7,010 nucleotides of DNA from Armatimonadota bacterium. GTDB taxonomy: Bacteria; Armatimonadota; SYMT01. The DNA lies in the NCBI GenBank assembly GCA_020696885.1, contig JAJFMS010000173.1, forward strand, positions 1 through 7,010, given 5' to 3'. The notes under the pieces are model-generated. The model had not been told where the DNA came from, ran no database searches, and saw nothing but the letters and a program-made list of their open reading frames with translations. Below, one piece after another: positions 1-5,898 of this stretch. Numbering within the stretch: position 1 is the first letter of the stretch; each line of letters opens with the position of its first letter. A program made the position numbers and the translations under genes.

Positions 1-549
1 GTAGTCCGCGAACGACGCGCCGGTGCTGAAGCCTCCGGCCCCTACGCCGGCGGTGGTGGTAACGTCGGCGAAGGTGCCGTCGCCCCGGTTTCGGTCGAGG
101 GTCTTGCGCCCCACGTTGGTGACGTAAAGGTCCAGCAGGCCGTCTCCATCGTAGTCGCCGGCGCAGACTCCCATGCCGTAGCGTGGGTCGCGGAGGCCGC
201 TGCCGGCGGTGGCATCCGTAAAGGTGCCATTTCCGTTGTTGCGGTAGAAGGCATCCGTGGCTTCGACGCGGGGAGCACCCGGGAGGGAGGCGCCGTTCAC
301 GAGGTAGAGGTCTGGCAGGTCGTCGCCCGTGAGGTCGACCAGGGCGCATCCTGGCCCCATCACTTCTGGAAAGTACTTCCGCCCGGAGGAGCCGTCGGTA
401 TGGGTGAACCGGACGCCGGATTCCTCGCCCATCCGGGTGAACCGGGCTTCCGGCGCCGGCGCCGGGGGTTGAGCGGGTTTCCGGCCGCCGCCGCAGCCGG
501 CGAGCGGGAATGCAGCAAGCGCCGCGAGCAGGACCGGAGCGGCTCTCAC
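1..549 (-). CDS. CRTAC1-like FG-GAP/VCBS-repeat lipoprotein (3' end outside window)
   Basis: The minus-strand frame from GTG at 549 is open for 183 codons to the window edge. It begins as a lipoprotein: basic Arg2, a hydrophobic stretch, then the lipobox LAGC with Cys19 as the lipidated residue, followed by a Gly- and Pro/Ala-rich linker to about residue 35. The rest reads as an FG-GAP/VCBS beta-propeller. A degenerate blade motif lies at 72-81 (DLTGDDLPDL) and a canonical calcium loop at 132-141 (DYDGDGLLDL). NNGNGTF (104-110) and RGDGTFADV (155-163) are the usual blade-linking phrases. The family (CRTAC1, often with a C-terminal ASPIC/UnbV domain) usually runs to 500 residues or more, so most of the protein is outside. 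The GTG overlaps the TGA of the upstream TPR gene (shared GTGA), and no Shine-Dalgarno is visible, so translation is probably coupled. Function is inferred as an envelope-attached binding or scaffold protein. Confidence 0.88.
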   Translation of the reverse strand, partial: MRAAPVLLAALAAFPLAGCGGGRKPAQPPAPAPEARFTRMGEESGVRFTHTDGSSGRKYFPEVMGPGCALVDLTGDDLPDLYLVNGASLPGAPRVEATDAFYRNNGNGTFTDATAGSGLRDPRYGMGVCAGDYDGDGLLDLYVTNVGRKTLDRNRGDGTFADVTTTAGVGAGGFSTGASFADY

Positions 550-1724
550 GGGGTGGGTTCAGGAAGCCGGCTGGCGATGGCGGCTTCCTTCGAAGCTCGC
601 TCGCTCATTCCGTAGAGTGAATACCAGCGCGCTCGCAGCTCGCGCGCTTCACGGTGGTCCGGCGCCAGGGTGACGAGTTCGTCGAGTGTGCGCCCTGCCT
701 CCTTGAGCAGTCCGTTGTCCAGGCAGACGCGGGTGATGCGCAGCCGGAGGGCGATGTTGTTCCGGTCGCGCAGGGCGCGTGCCTGGAGGTCCCGCACCGT
801 CCGCTCCATCTCCTGACCCTGGGTCAGGATGCGCAGGTAGCCGGATGCCTGGGCGGCGTGGCCCTGGCGCCGCGCCACCTGCGCCATGCCGTAGAGCGCG
901 TCGCCCAGGTAAGGCCGGAGGTCCAGCGCCTTCCGGTACTGCGTCTCCGCATCCGAGAGCCGATTCAGCCGGAGGTAGAGCTTGCCGAGGTCCGCCCGGG
1001 CCTTGGCCTCCTCCGGGTTGTTGTTGAGGGCCTGAAGGAAGTGCTGCTCCGCCAGTCGCTGCGCCGCGGGGTCCTGTCCCTTCTGGCTGTAGACCTCGCC
1101 CAGCAGCGCGTGCATGCCGGGGTCCGAGAACCCGCGGGCAAGCCCCCGCTCCAGGACCTCCCGAGCCTCGTCGTAGCGCTGGGTGGAAAGCAGGATGTAG
1201 CCCAGCTTCTGGTAGGCCAGGCGGTTATCGGGCTGGAGCCGGAGTACCTGCTGGAAGGCAGGGAGGGCGTCCTTCAGGTTATCGTCGCGCAGGGCCTGCT
1301 CGCCTTTGACGCTCAGGGCCAGCGGGCACTCCGGCGTCATCTTGAGCGCGGTTTCCACGGCTTCCAGCGCCTCGTCGCGCCGCCGCTCTTCCACCAGGGC
1401 CTGCGCCAACTGGCAGAATACATGGGGGCGGCGTGGTTGGAAGTAGGCCGCCATCTGGAGCGCGCTGGCTGCCAGGTCCGGTTTCCGCAGCGTGAGGTAG
1501 GCATTCCCCAGCTCGCCGTAGTAATCACCATTACCCGGCTCCTGGAGCACGGCCTGCTTCCAGTAGAGCAGCGCGCGGTTCGGGTCGCCCTGCTCCGTTA
1601 ACCGCTCGGCTTCCCGGGCGACGGTGGCGGCGGGACCGGGGCGGGGGGCCAGGAACACCCGGGCCGCGCCCGCGGCGGCCACCAGCGCCAGCAGTCCGAG
1701 CAAGAGGGGCAAGCGCTGATTCAT
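546..1724 (-). CDS. Membrane-anchored tetratricopeptide-repeat protein
   Basis: This 392-residue protein starts at ATG 1724. Residues 1-26 are MNQR followed by a long Leu/Ala stretch, which makes a signal peptide or an uncleaved membrane anchor. From about residue 35 to the C-terminus it is almost entirely TPR helices, about nine units by eye. Typical signatures are GELGNAYLTLRKPDLAASAL, KLGYILLSTQRYDEAREVL and LGKLYLRLNRLSDAETQYRKAL, with the expected Gly/Ala/Tyr positions and a Pro closing most units (LQPDN, LRPY, LAPDH). TPR arrays bind other proteins and no catalytic motif is seen. The protein probably lies on the outer face of the cytoplasmic membrane and scaffolds the lipoprotein and perhaps the divergent cytochrome. 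It is first in a leftward operon with the CRTAC1-like gene. No convincing ribosome-binding site precedes the ATG, but the anchor starts exactly there, which supports the start. The specific partner is unknown. Confidence 0.92.
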   Translation of the reverse strand: MNQRLPLLLGLLALVAAAGAARVFLAPRPGPAATVAREAERLTEQGDPNRALLYWKQAVLQEPGNGDYYGELGNAYLTLRKPDLAASALQMAAYFQPRRPHVFCQLAQALVEERRRDEALEAVETALKMTPECPLALSVKGEQALRDDNLKDALPAFQQVLRLQPDNRLAYQKLGYILLSTQRYDEAREVLERGLARGFSDPGMHALLGEVYSQKGQDPAAQRLAEQHFLQALNNNPEEAKARADLGKLYLRLNRLSDAETQYRKALDLRPYLGDALYGMAQVARRQGHAAQASGYLRILTQGQEMERTVRDLQARALRDRNNIALRLRITRVCLDNGLLKEAGRTLDELVTLAPDHREARELRARWYSLYGMSERASKEAAIASRLPEPTP

Positions 1725-1795
1725 CGTTGGTGCGGGGCGGGGTGAGAAGTCGACCTGTGGACGGCGCGGCCGGGAGGCCTCGCGGGAGTAATGAT
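1725..1795. promoter_or_regulatory. Divergent intergenic region between TPR operon and cytochrome gene
   Basis: This gap of about 71 bp separates the leftward TPR gene from the rightward cytochrome gene if the latter starts at TTG 1796. Both genes need a transcription start in or near it, so it should carry divergent promoters, or one promoter may lie inside the opposite gene. It is GC-rich and I see no clear -35/-10 pair on either strand. The call therefore rests on gene orientation alone. Confidence 0.4.
1784..1788 (+). promoter_or_regulatory. Ribosome-binding site that decides the TTG start of the cytochrome gene
   Basis: GGGAG lies seven bases before TTG at 1796, a normal Shine-Dalgarno spacing. 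The frame stays open upstream to TTG 1727, but the extra 23 codons encode an Arg/Gly-rich stretch unlike a signal sequence, and they have no comparable site. Starting at 1796 puts an RRRR cluster directly before the hydrophobic anchor, as expected. An ATG at 1791 is in a different frame. Confidence 0.6.
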
Positions 1796-2944
1796 TTGTC
1801 TTCTGCGGTTCAAGGAGCTCGCCGGCGTCGCCTCTTCATCCTGCTTTTCCCCCTCGTCTCCCTGTTTCTCCTTCTCGGCGGTCTCTGGCACCTGGCGACC
1901 CAGCCCCAGCCGGTTCACCTGGTGGAAGACCATTGGGAGAAAGACCCGGGCCGCTACGCGGGCACGCCCGCGTGCCGGGAGTGCCACGCGCAGTTGGTGG
2001 AAGACCAGTCCGCCAGCAATCACGCGCGAACCGTCCGGAGCCTGGCCAAAGAGCCGCCCCAGGCGCCGTTTGGGAACGGTCAGGAAGTGGTGGACCCCTC
2101 CAACGGCGCTCGCTACGGTACCACCGGCGGCAAGGAGCCCCAGCTCACGCTTACGGCCGGCGGGCTCTCCGCAAGCCAACCGCTGCACTGGGAGTTCGGC
2201 GCTGGAAATCACGCGTTCGGCTACCTGGGTCAAACCGAGACCGGGGACTGGATCGACGCGCGACTCAATTTCTACCCGCAACTGGGCAAGTGGGATTTCA
2301 CCTCCAGCCAGGACAAGCCGCAGAAGTACCTGTTGGAGCAGCCGATGGGACGGCCGCGGACCCCGGATGAGGTGTTCCGCTGCTTCGCCTGCCACGCCAC
2401 GGTGGTCCGCGCGGACGGGGTCAAGGGCACCGGGCCGCTGGAGCCCGCGAAGCTGACGATCCGCCCGGACCGCAGCGAGCTCAACGTAAGCTGCGAGAGC
2501 TGTCACGGCCCGCGCGCCGCCCACGTGCAGGAATTCCGCACGCGAAAGCCGGTCTCGCCCAAGCAAGACTGGTCCGCCGGGAAGATGAACCGCGTCTGCG
2601 GCCGGTGCCACGGGCTCGACAACATCGAGGTCGACCATCCGGTAGCGGCCCGCTTCCAGCCGTGGGGGCTGGAGCAGAGCCGCTGCTTCCAGGCGAGCGG
2701 CGGGAAGCTCACCTGCTCGAGCTGTCACAACCCGCATGGAAATGCGAGTCGTGACGCGGTGTTCTATGAGCAGAAGTGCCTCGGCTGCCATTCCGGCAGC
2801 GCGGAGTCGGTTGGGAAGACGGTGTGCCCCAAGGGCCGGAAGACCGGCTGCGTGGGCTGCCACATGCCCGCCGACTCGAAGAGCATGCTCCACGTGACGT
2901 TTACGGATCACTTCATTCGGATCGTAAAGAAGGCCGGAGGGTAG
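1796..2944 (+). CDS. Membrane-anchored seven-heme c-type cytochrome (cytochrome c554-like)
   Basis: Starting at TTG 1796 the product is 382 residues. An RRRR cluster (about 9-12) precedes a hydrophobic segment LFILLFPLVSLFLLLGGLW, which forms an N-terminal anchor with the rest outside the cytoplasm. Seven CXXCH heme-attachment motifs follow: CRECH 60-64, CFACH 196-200, CESCH 233-237, CGRCH 268-272, CSSCH 307-311, CLGCH 328-332 and CVGCH 352-356. The first is isolated, with about 130 residues rich in aromatics and Gly before the other six, which are tightly clustered. Spare cysteines are at 297 (SRCF) and 344 (TVCP). The phrases CRECH...SASNHARTV and SRCFQASGGKLTCSSCHNPH resemble cytochrome c554-type multiheme proteins often found with TPR and CRTAC1 proteins in Planctomycetota and Acidobacteriota (from memory). 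The expected role is electron transfer, or a small-molecule redox reaction, at the membrane surface; the electron partner is unknown. Choosing TTG 1727 instead would add 23 residues. Confidence 0.9.
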   Translation: MSSAVQGARRRRLFILLFPLVSLFLLLGGLWHLATQPQPVHLVEDHWEKDPGRYAGTPACRECHAQLVEDQSASNHARTVRSLAKEPPQAPFGNGQEVVDPSNGARYGTTGGKEPQLTLTAGGLSASQPLHWEFGAGNHAFGYLGQTETGDWIDARLNFYPQLGKWDFTSSQDKPQKYLLEQPMGRPRTPDEVFRCFACHATVVRADGVKGTGPLEPAKLTIRPDRSELNVSCESCHGPRAAHVQEFRTRKPVSPKQDWSAGKMNRVCGRCHGLDNIEVDHPVAARFQPWGLEQSRCFQASGGKLTCSSCHNPHGNASRDAVFYEQKCLGCHSGSAESVGKTVCPKGRKTGCVGCHMPADSKSMLHVTFTDHFIRIVKKAGG

Positions 2945-2980
2945 GCAACGGGTTCTCTAGCAAATCTGCCTCGGATCGTC

Positions 2981-2994
2981 GAGACGGGTGTCTC
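2981..2994. repeat. Short inverted repeat GAGAC-4nt-GTCTC
   Basis: Perfect 5-bp arms around a GGGT loop lie 37 bases after the cytochrome stop codon. It could be a weak hairpin at the mRNA 3' end or part of an operator. With no following T-run it does not qualify as an intrinsic terminator, and a 5-bp palindrome can arise by chance. Confidence 0.35.
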
Positions 2995-3003
2995 CAATCA
3001 AGT

Positions 3004-3020
3004 ACGGTTACCCTAACCGT
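3004..3020. repeat. Perfect 7-bp inverted repeat, candidate operator
   Basis: ACGGTTA and TAACCGT are exact reverse complements separated by CCC. The 17-bp site is AT-richer than its surroundings and sits about 200 bp before the DUF1549 start, 17 bases upstream of the TTGACG motif. Its shape fits a binding site for a dimeric regulator or a small stem-loop. Nothing identifies the regulator. Confidence 0.45.
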
Positions 3021-3224
3021 GGGTCGCCCCCGGCCCTTGACGGTAGCGCCGCCCCGGCGCCGGGTGATGGCTTCTCTCCCGGCCCCCACACCTAATTCGA
3101 TTACGAAGACCTTTCGACTGGAGCTTCCGATCGAGCCACGGATACGGCGGCCTCGGCTTCCTGAAACCCCAGGCCCGGTTTCGGGTCACAACTGCTGGTT
3201 GTTACGCACTACTGTCGAGACCTC

Positions 3225-5858
3225 ATGCCCCGCCGTCCTTGTCATGTAAGCGCCCTTGCCGTCCTCGTGCTTGCGGGGGCGTTCGCTCCTGCCGTGAGCG
3301 CGGCACCGGCCGCGTTGCGTGTGTCGCCGCCCAAGGTGCGGCTGGATAGCCCGGAGGCCACGCAGCAGCTTCTGGTGAGTCTCGCTGGCAACCCGAAGGA
3401 CCTGACACGCGGGGCGGTCTACTCCATTGTCGATCCGAAGGTCGCCGCAGTGAGCGCCGCCGGCGTGGTGCGGCCGGTGGCCGAGGGCAAGACCGAGGTC
3501 CTGGTGCGCCGGGGCGCCTTCCAGGTGAAGGTACCGCTGGAGGTGACCGGCCTCAAGAGCCCGGAGCCGATCTCGTTCGACAACCAGGTGATCCCGATCC
3601 TCACGAAGGCCGGCTGCAACTCCGGCGGCTGCCACGGCAAGGCGGAGGGGCAGCACGGCTTCAAGCTGAGCGTGTTCGGCTTCGATCCGGAGTCGGACTA
3701 CACCGCGCTGGTGGAGGAAGGCCGCGGCCGGCGGATCTCCACGGCCCGCCCGAAGGAGAGCCTGCTGCTACTCAAGGGAACCGCGCAGATTCCGCACGGC
3801 GGTGGGAAGCGGTTCGATTCGAACGGCCTCCCCTACCGGCGGCTGGTGCGGTGGCTCTCCGAGGGCGCGCAGCCCAGCGCGGGCGCCGCGCTCCCGCCGG
3901 TGCGGCTGGTGGTGGAGCCGGAGCAGCAGTCCCTTACTCCGGGCGGCACCCAGCAGCTTCGGGTGACGGCGATCGACGAGCGCGGCAACCGCCGGTGCGT
4001 GACCACGGAAGCGGAGTATTCGTCCAATGCCGGCGTCATCGCGGACGTGGACGGTGACGGCCTGATCCAGGCCAGCGCCATTCCTGGCGAGGCGGCGATT
4101 CTGGTCCGGTACATGGGCTGTGTGGCGGTGAGCCGGATCACGCTGCCGCGCGCCGGGGTGTCGTTCCAGCGCCCGGTGGAGTCGAACTTCATCGACCGGC
4201 ACGTCTGGGACAAGCTCGCCCTCCTGGGCATCCCTCCGAGTGGCTCCTGCGATGACGCGACGTTTCTCCGCCGCGCGTACCTGGACGTAATCGGCACCCT
4301 GCCCACGGCGGCGGAAGCGCGCGCGTTCCTGCAGGAGTGCGCCGCGGAGGTCAACGACCTTCCCACGACCACCCGCCAGAAATCTCCCCCCCTTACGAAG
4401 GGGAGCCCAGGGGGGGTGTCCCTGCCCAACCCCTCCACCCTCGCTAGAACGGTGGTGAGCTCAGGCCGGAAGCTCGATGCCGGACATAGCCTGTCAGCCC
4501 GGAAGACCCCCCCTGCCCCCCCCTTCGTAAGGGGGGGAGAGGCGCGCGTCGCGCTCAAGGCGCGTGCGGCCCTGGTGAGCCGGCTTCTGGAGCGCCCGGA
4601 GTATGCGGATTACTGGACCATGCGCTGGGCGGACATCCTGCGCGTGGACAAGGATGCGGTGACGCCGCAGGGCGCGGTGGCGATGACCCGGTGGATCCGT
4701 CGGCAGTTGGTGGAGAACCGGCCGTACGACCAGTTCGTGCGGGAGATTCTGACGGCTCGGGGGGATACCACCGCCGAAGGGCCTGCGGCGTTCTATCGCT
4801 CGCAGGACAAGCCGGACGTGGTGAGCCGCGCCGTGAGCCAGGTGTTCCTGGGCACACGCATCGAGTGCGCGCAGTGCCACCACCACCCCGCCGAGCGGTG
4901 GGGTCAGGACGATTACTACGCGCTAGCCGGGTTCTTCACCGGCCTGGGACGTAAGAAGCTGCCTACCGGCGGCGAGGCGATCCTGCTGCAGCCGGGGAGC
5001 GACCTGAAGCACCCGCGCACGGAGAAGCCGGTCTCCACGCGCGCCCTCGGCGCCCCGGCGCCGGACTTTGCGGCCGTGCCGGACCGGCGCGTTGCCCTGG
5101 CGGACTGGATGCTGGCGCCCGACAACGCATTCTTCGCGCGCACGGTGGTGAACCGCCTGTGGGCCCATTATTTCGGACGCGGGCTGGTGGAGCCGGTGGA
5201 CGACCTCCGCGCCACCAACCCCGCCACCAACGAGCCGCTCCTGGCCGCGCTTGCCCAGCACCTCCGGGAGCTGAAGTTCGACCTGAAGGCGTTCACCCGG
5301 ACGCTGCTCACCTCTCGCGCCTACCAGCTCAGCTCCGCCACCCAGCCGCTGAACCGGCTGGACGAGCAGAACTTCTCCCACGCGATGGAGAAGTCGCTGC
5401 CGGCCGAGGTGCTGCTGGACGCGATCTCCCAGGTGACCGGCGTGCCGGAGAAGTTCAACGGCTGGCCGGAAGGCTACCGGGCCGTGCAGGTCTGGGACAA
5501 CCGGATGCCGAGCTACTTCTTCCGCATCTTCGGGCGCCCGGTGCGGGCGAGCGTTTGCGAGTGCGAGCGGAGCAGCGAGCCCAGCATCGCCCAGGCGCTG
5601 CACCTGATGAACTCTCCGGAGATCGCGGAGAAGCTCCACGACCGGGCCGGCACCGCCCGGCGGTTGGCCGGCTCCTCGCTGACCCCGACGCAGATCGTGG
5701 ACGAGCTGTACCTGGTGACGCTGGCCCGCTACCCCTCCACCAAGGAGCGGTCCGCGATGCTGCCGCTGTTCCAGGATGCAGGGGGCACTCGCTCCGAGGC
5801 CGCGGAAGACGCGCTGTGGTCGCTGCTCAACACCAAAGAGTTCACCTTCAATCATTAA
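3225..5858 (+). CDS. Secreted Ig-like/PSCyt1/DUF1549/DUF1553 protein carrying a palindromic-repeat insertion
   Basis: The product has 877 residues. A Sec signal peptide ends at about AVSA-AP (26/27), which supports the ATG although only a weak ribosome site precedes it. Domains in order: a first Ig-like (BIG2-type) domain at about 30-110; a PSCyt1 cytochrome-like segment with CNSGGCH at 131-137, a C-x4-CH variant usual in this family, then HGFKLSVFGFDPESDY; a second Ig-like domain at about 225-307; DUF1549 at about 322-590 with FIDRHVWDKL, FLRRAYLDVIGTLPTAAEARAFL, RPEYADYWTMRWADILR and CAQCH at 548-552; and DUF1553 at about 620-875 with VNRLWAHYFGRGLVEPVDD and LTSRAYQLSSATQP. Residues 387-439 come from the repeat element described separately; the family normally has a short loop there. 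The gene is 40 bp from DUF1501, its usual partner. The family's biochemical role is not established; extracytoplasmic redox or polymer breakdown has been suggested. Heme attachment is likely at CAQCH and plausible at the C-x4-CH site. Confidence 0.93.
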   Translation: MPRRPCHVSALAVLVLAGAFAPAVSAAPAALRVSPPKVRLDSPEATQQLLVSLAGNPKDLTRGAVYSIVDPKVAAVSAAGVVRPVAEGKTEVLVRRGAFQVKVPLEVTGLKSPEPISFDNQVIPILTKAGCNSGGCHGKAEGQHGFKLSVFGFDPESDYTALVEEGRGRRISTARPKESLLLLKGTAQIPHGGGKRFDSNGLPYRRLVRWLSEGAQPSAGAALPPVRLVVEPEQQSLTPGGTQQLRVTAIDERGNRRCVTTEAEYSSNAGVIADVDGDGLIQASAIPGEAAILVRYMGCVAVSRITLPRAGVSFQRPVESNFIDRHVWDKLALLGIPPSGSCDDATFLRRAYLDVIGTLPTAAEARAFLQECAAEVNDLPTTTRQKSPPLTKGSPGGVSLPNPSTLARTVVSSGRKLDAGHSLSARKTPPAPPFVRGGEARVALKARAALVSRLLERPEYADYWTMRWADILRVDKDAVTPQGAVAMTRWIRRQLVENRPYDQFVREILTARGDTTAEGPAAFYRSQDKPDVVSRAVSQVFLGTRIECAQCHHHPAERWGQDDYYALAGFFTGLGRKKLPTGGEAILLQPGSDLKHPRTEKPVSTRALGAPAPDFAAVPDRRVALADWMLAPDNAFFARTVVNRLWAHYFGRGLVEPVDDLRATNPATNEPLLAALAQHLRELKFDLKAFTRTLLTSRAYQLSSATQPLNRLDEQNFSHAMEKSLPAEVLLDAISQVTGVPEKFNGWPEGYRAVQVWDNRMPSYFFRIFGRPVRASVCECERSSEPSIAQALHLMNSPEIAEKLHDRAGTARRLAGSSLTPTQIVDELYLVTLARYPSTKERSAMLPLFQDAGGTRSEAAEDALWSLLNTKEFTFNH
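4383..4540. repeat. Palindromic repeat element inserted in-frame in the DUF1549 coding region
   Basis: The 34-bp ends (4383-4416 and 4507-4540) are inverted copies identical at 31 of 34 positions, with mismatches only at three of the nine bases 4400-4408. Each arm has a TCT end, C7, TTACGAA, a G-rich stretch and G7, and the CCCCTT/AAGGGG core is itself nearly palindromic. The 90-bp centre has looser structure (CAGGC...GCCTG around CCGG...CCGG). In the host frame the left arm reads SPPLTKGSPGGV and the right arm TPPAPPFVRGGE. The antisense strand is also open across it and gives a similar peptide, as expected of a palindrome. I recall similar PPLTKGG/PPFVRGG peptides scattered through unrelated bacterial proteins, consistent with a dispersed non-autonomous repeat. 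No transposase and no clear target duplication are visible, so mobility is inferred. Confidence 0.8.
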
Positions 5859-5886
5859 GTGAGCGATGCGCCGCGGGGCGCGGTTC

Positions 5887-5892
5887 GGGAGG
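5887..5892 (+). promoter_or_regulatory. Ribosome-binding site of the DUF1501 gene
   Basis: GGGAGG lies six bases before ATG 5899, the best Shine-Dalgarno in the window. It favours this start over ATG 5866, which has no such site, and ATG 5938, whose GGAGGG abuts the codon with no spacing. The conserved RRYCGG phrase that usually precedes the Tat motif in this family is kept only by the first two starts. Confidence 0.65.
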
Positions 5893-5898
5893 ATCGGG

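Larger units (their letters stand above)
2945..3224. other. Intergenic region, probable leader/promoter of the DUF1549-DUF1501 operon
   Basis: These 280 bases lie between the cytochrome stop codon and the ATG of the DUF1549 gene. They look less codon-like and locally more AT-rich than the flanks. Short inverted repeats sit at 2981-2994, 3004-3020 and 3163-3182. A TTGACG at 3037-3042 resembles a -35 box, but no acceptable -10 lies about 17 bp downstream. No T-tract follows any hairpin, so no intrinsic terminator can be called. Readthrough from the cytochrome gene is possible, and so is a separate promoter. I see no tRNA or other recognisable RNA. Open frames crossing this region lack coding character and are out of frame with both neighbours. 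Confidence 0.45.

Noticed and set aside
42..278. Minus-strand 78-codon frame
   Set aside because: It is out of phase with the FG-GAP lipoprotein frame, which shows DxDGDG-type loops across the same bases.
654..1601. Plus-strand open frame of 315 codons
   Set aside because: It lies wholly antisense to the TPR gene, whose repeat signatures are clear. The antisense product has no recognisable domain and is a high-GC shadow.
1721..2911. Minus-strand open frame of 396 codons
   Set aside because: It is antisense to the seven-heme cytochrome and has His/Arg/Ala-rich low-information content. The opposite strand has seven in-frame CXXCH motifs.
3037..3042. Sigma-70 promoter with TTGACG as -35
   Set aside because: No acceptable -10 hexamer lies 16-18 bp downstream, so a promoter cannot be called from this box alone.
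2776..3249. Open frame spanning the intergenic gap
   Set aside because: Its beginning is a shifted copy of the cytochrome C-terminus and the rest has no domain, signal or ribosome site. It ends just past the DUF1549 start.
4383..4540. CRISPR repeat-spacer unit or intrinsic terminator
   Set aside because: There are only two copies and they are inverted rather than direct. No T-tract follows, and the element lies inside an open coding frame.
4923..5855. Minus-strand open frame of 310 codons
   Set aside because: It is antisense to the DUF1549/DUF1553 region, which has strong family motifs on the plus strand. It shows no domain or signal of its own.
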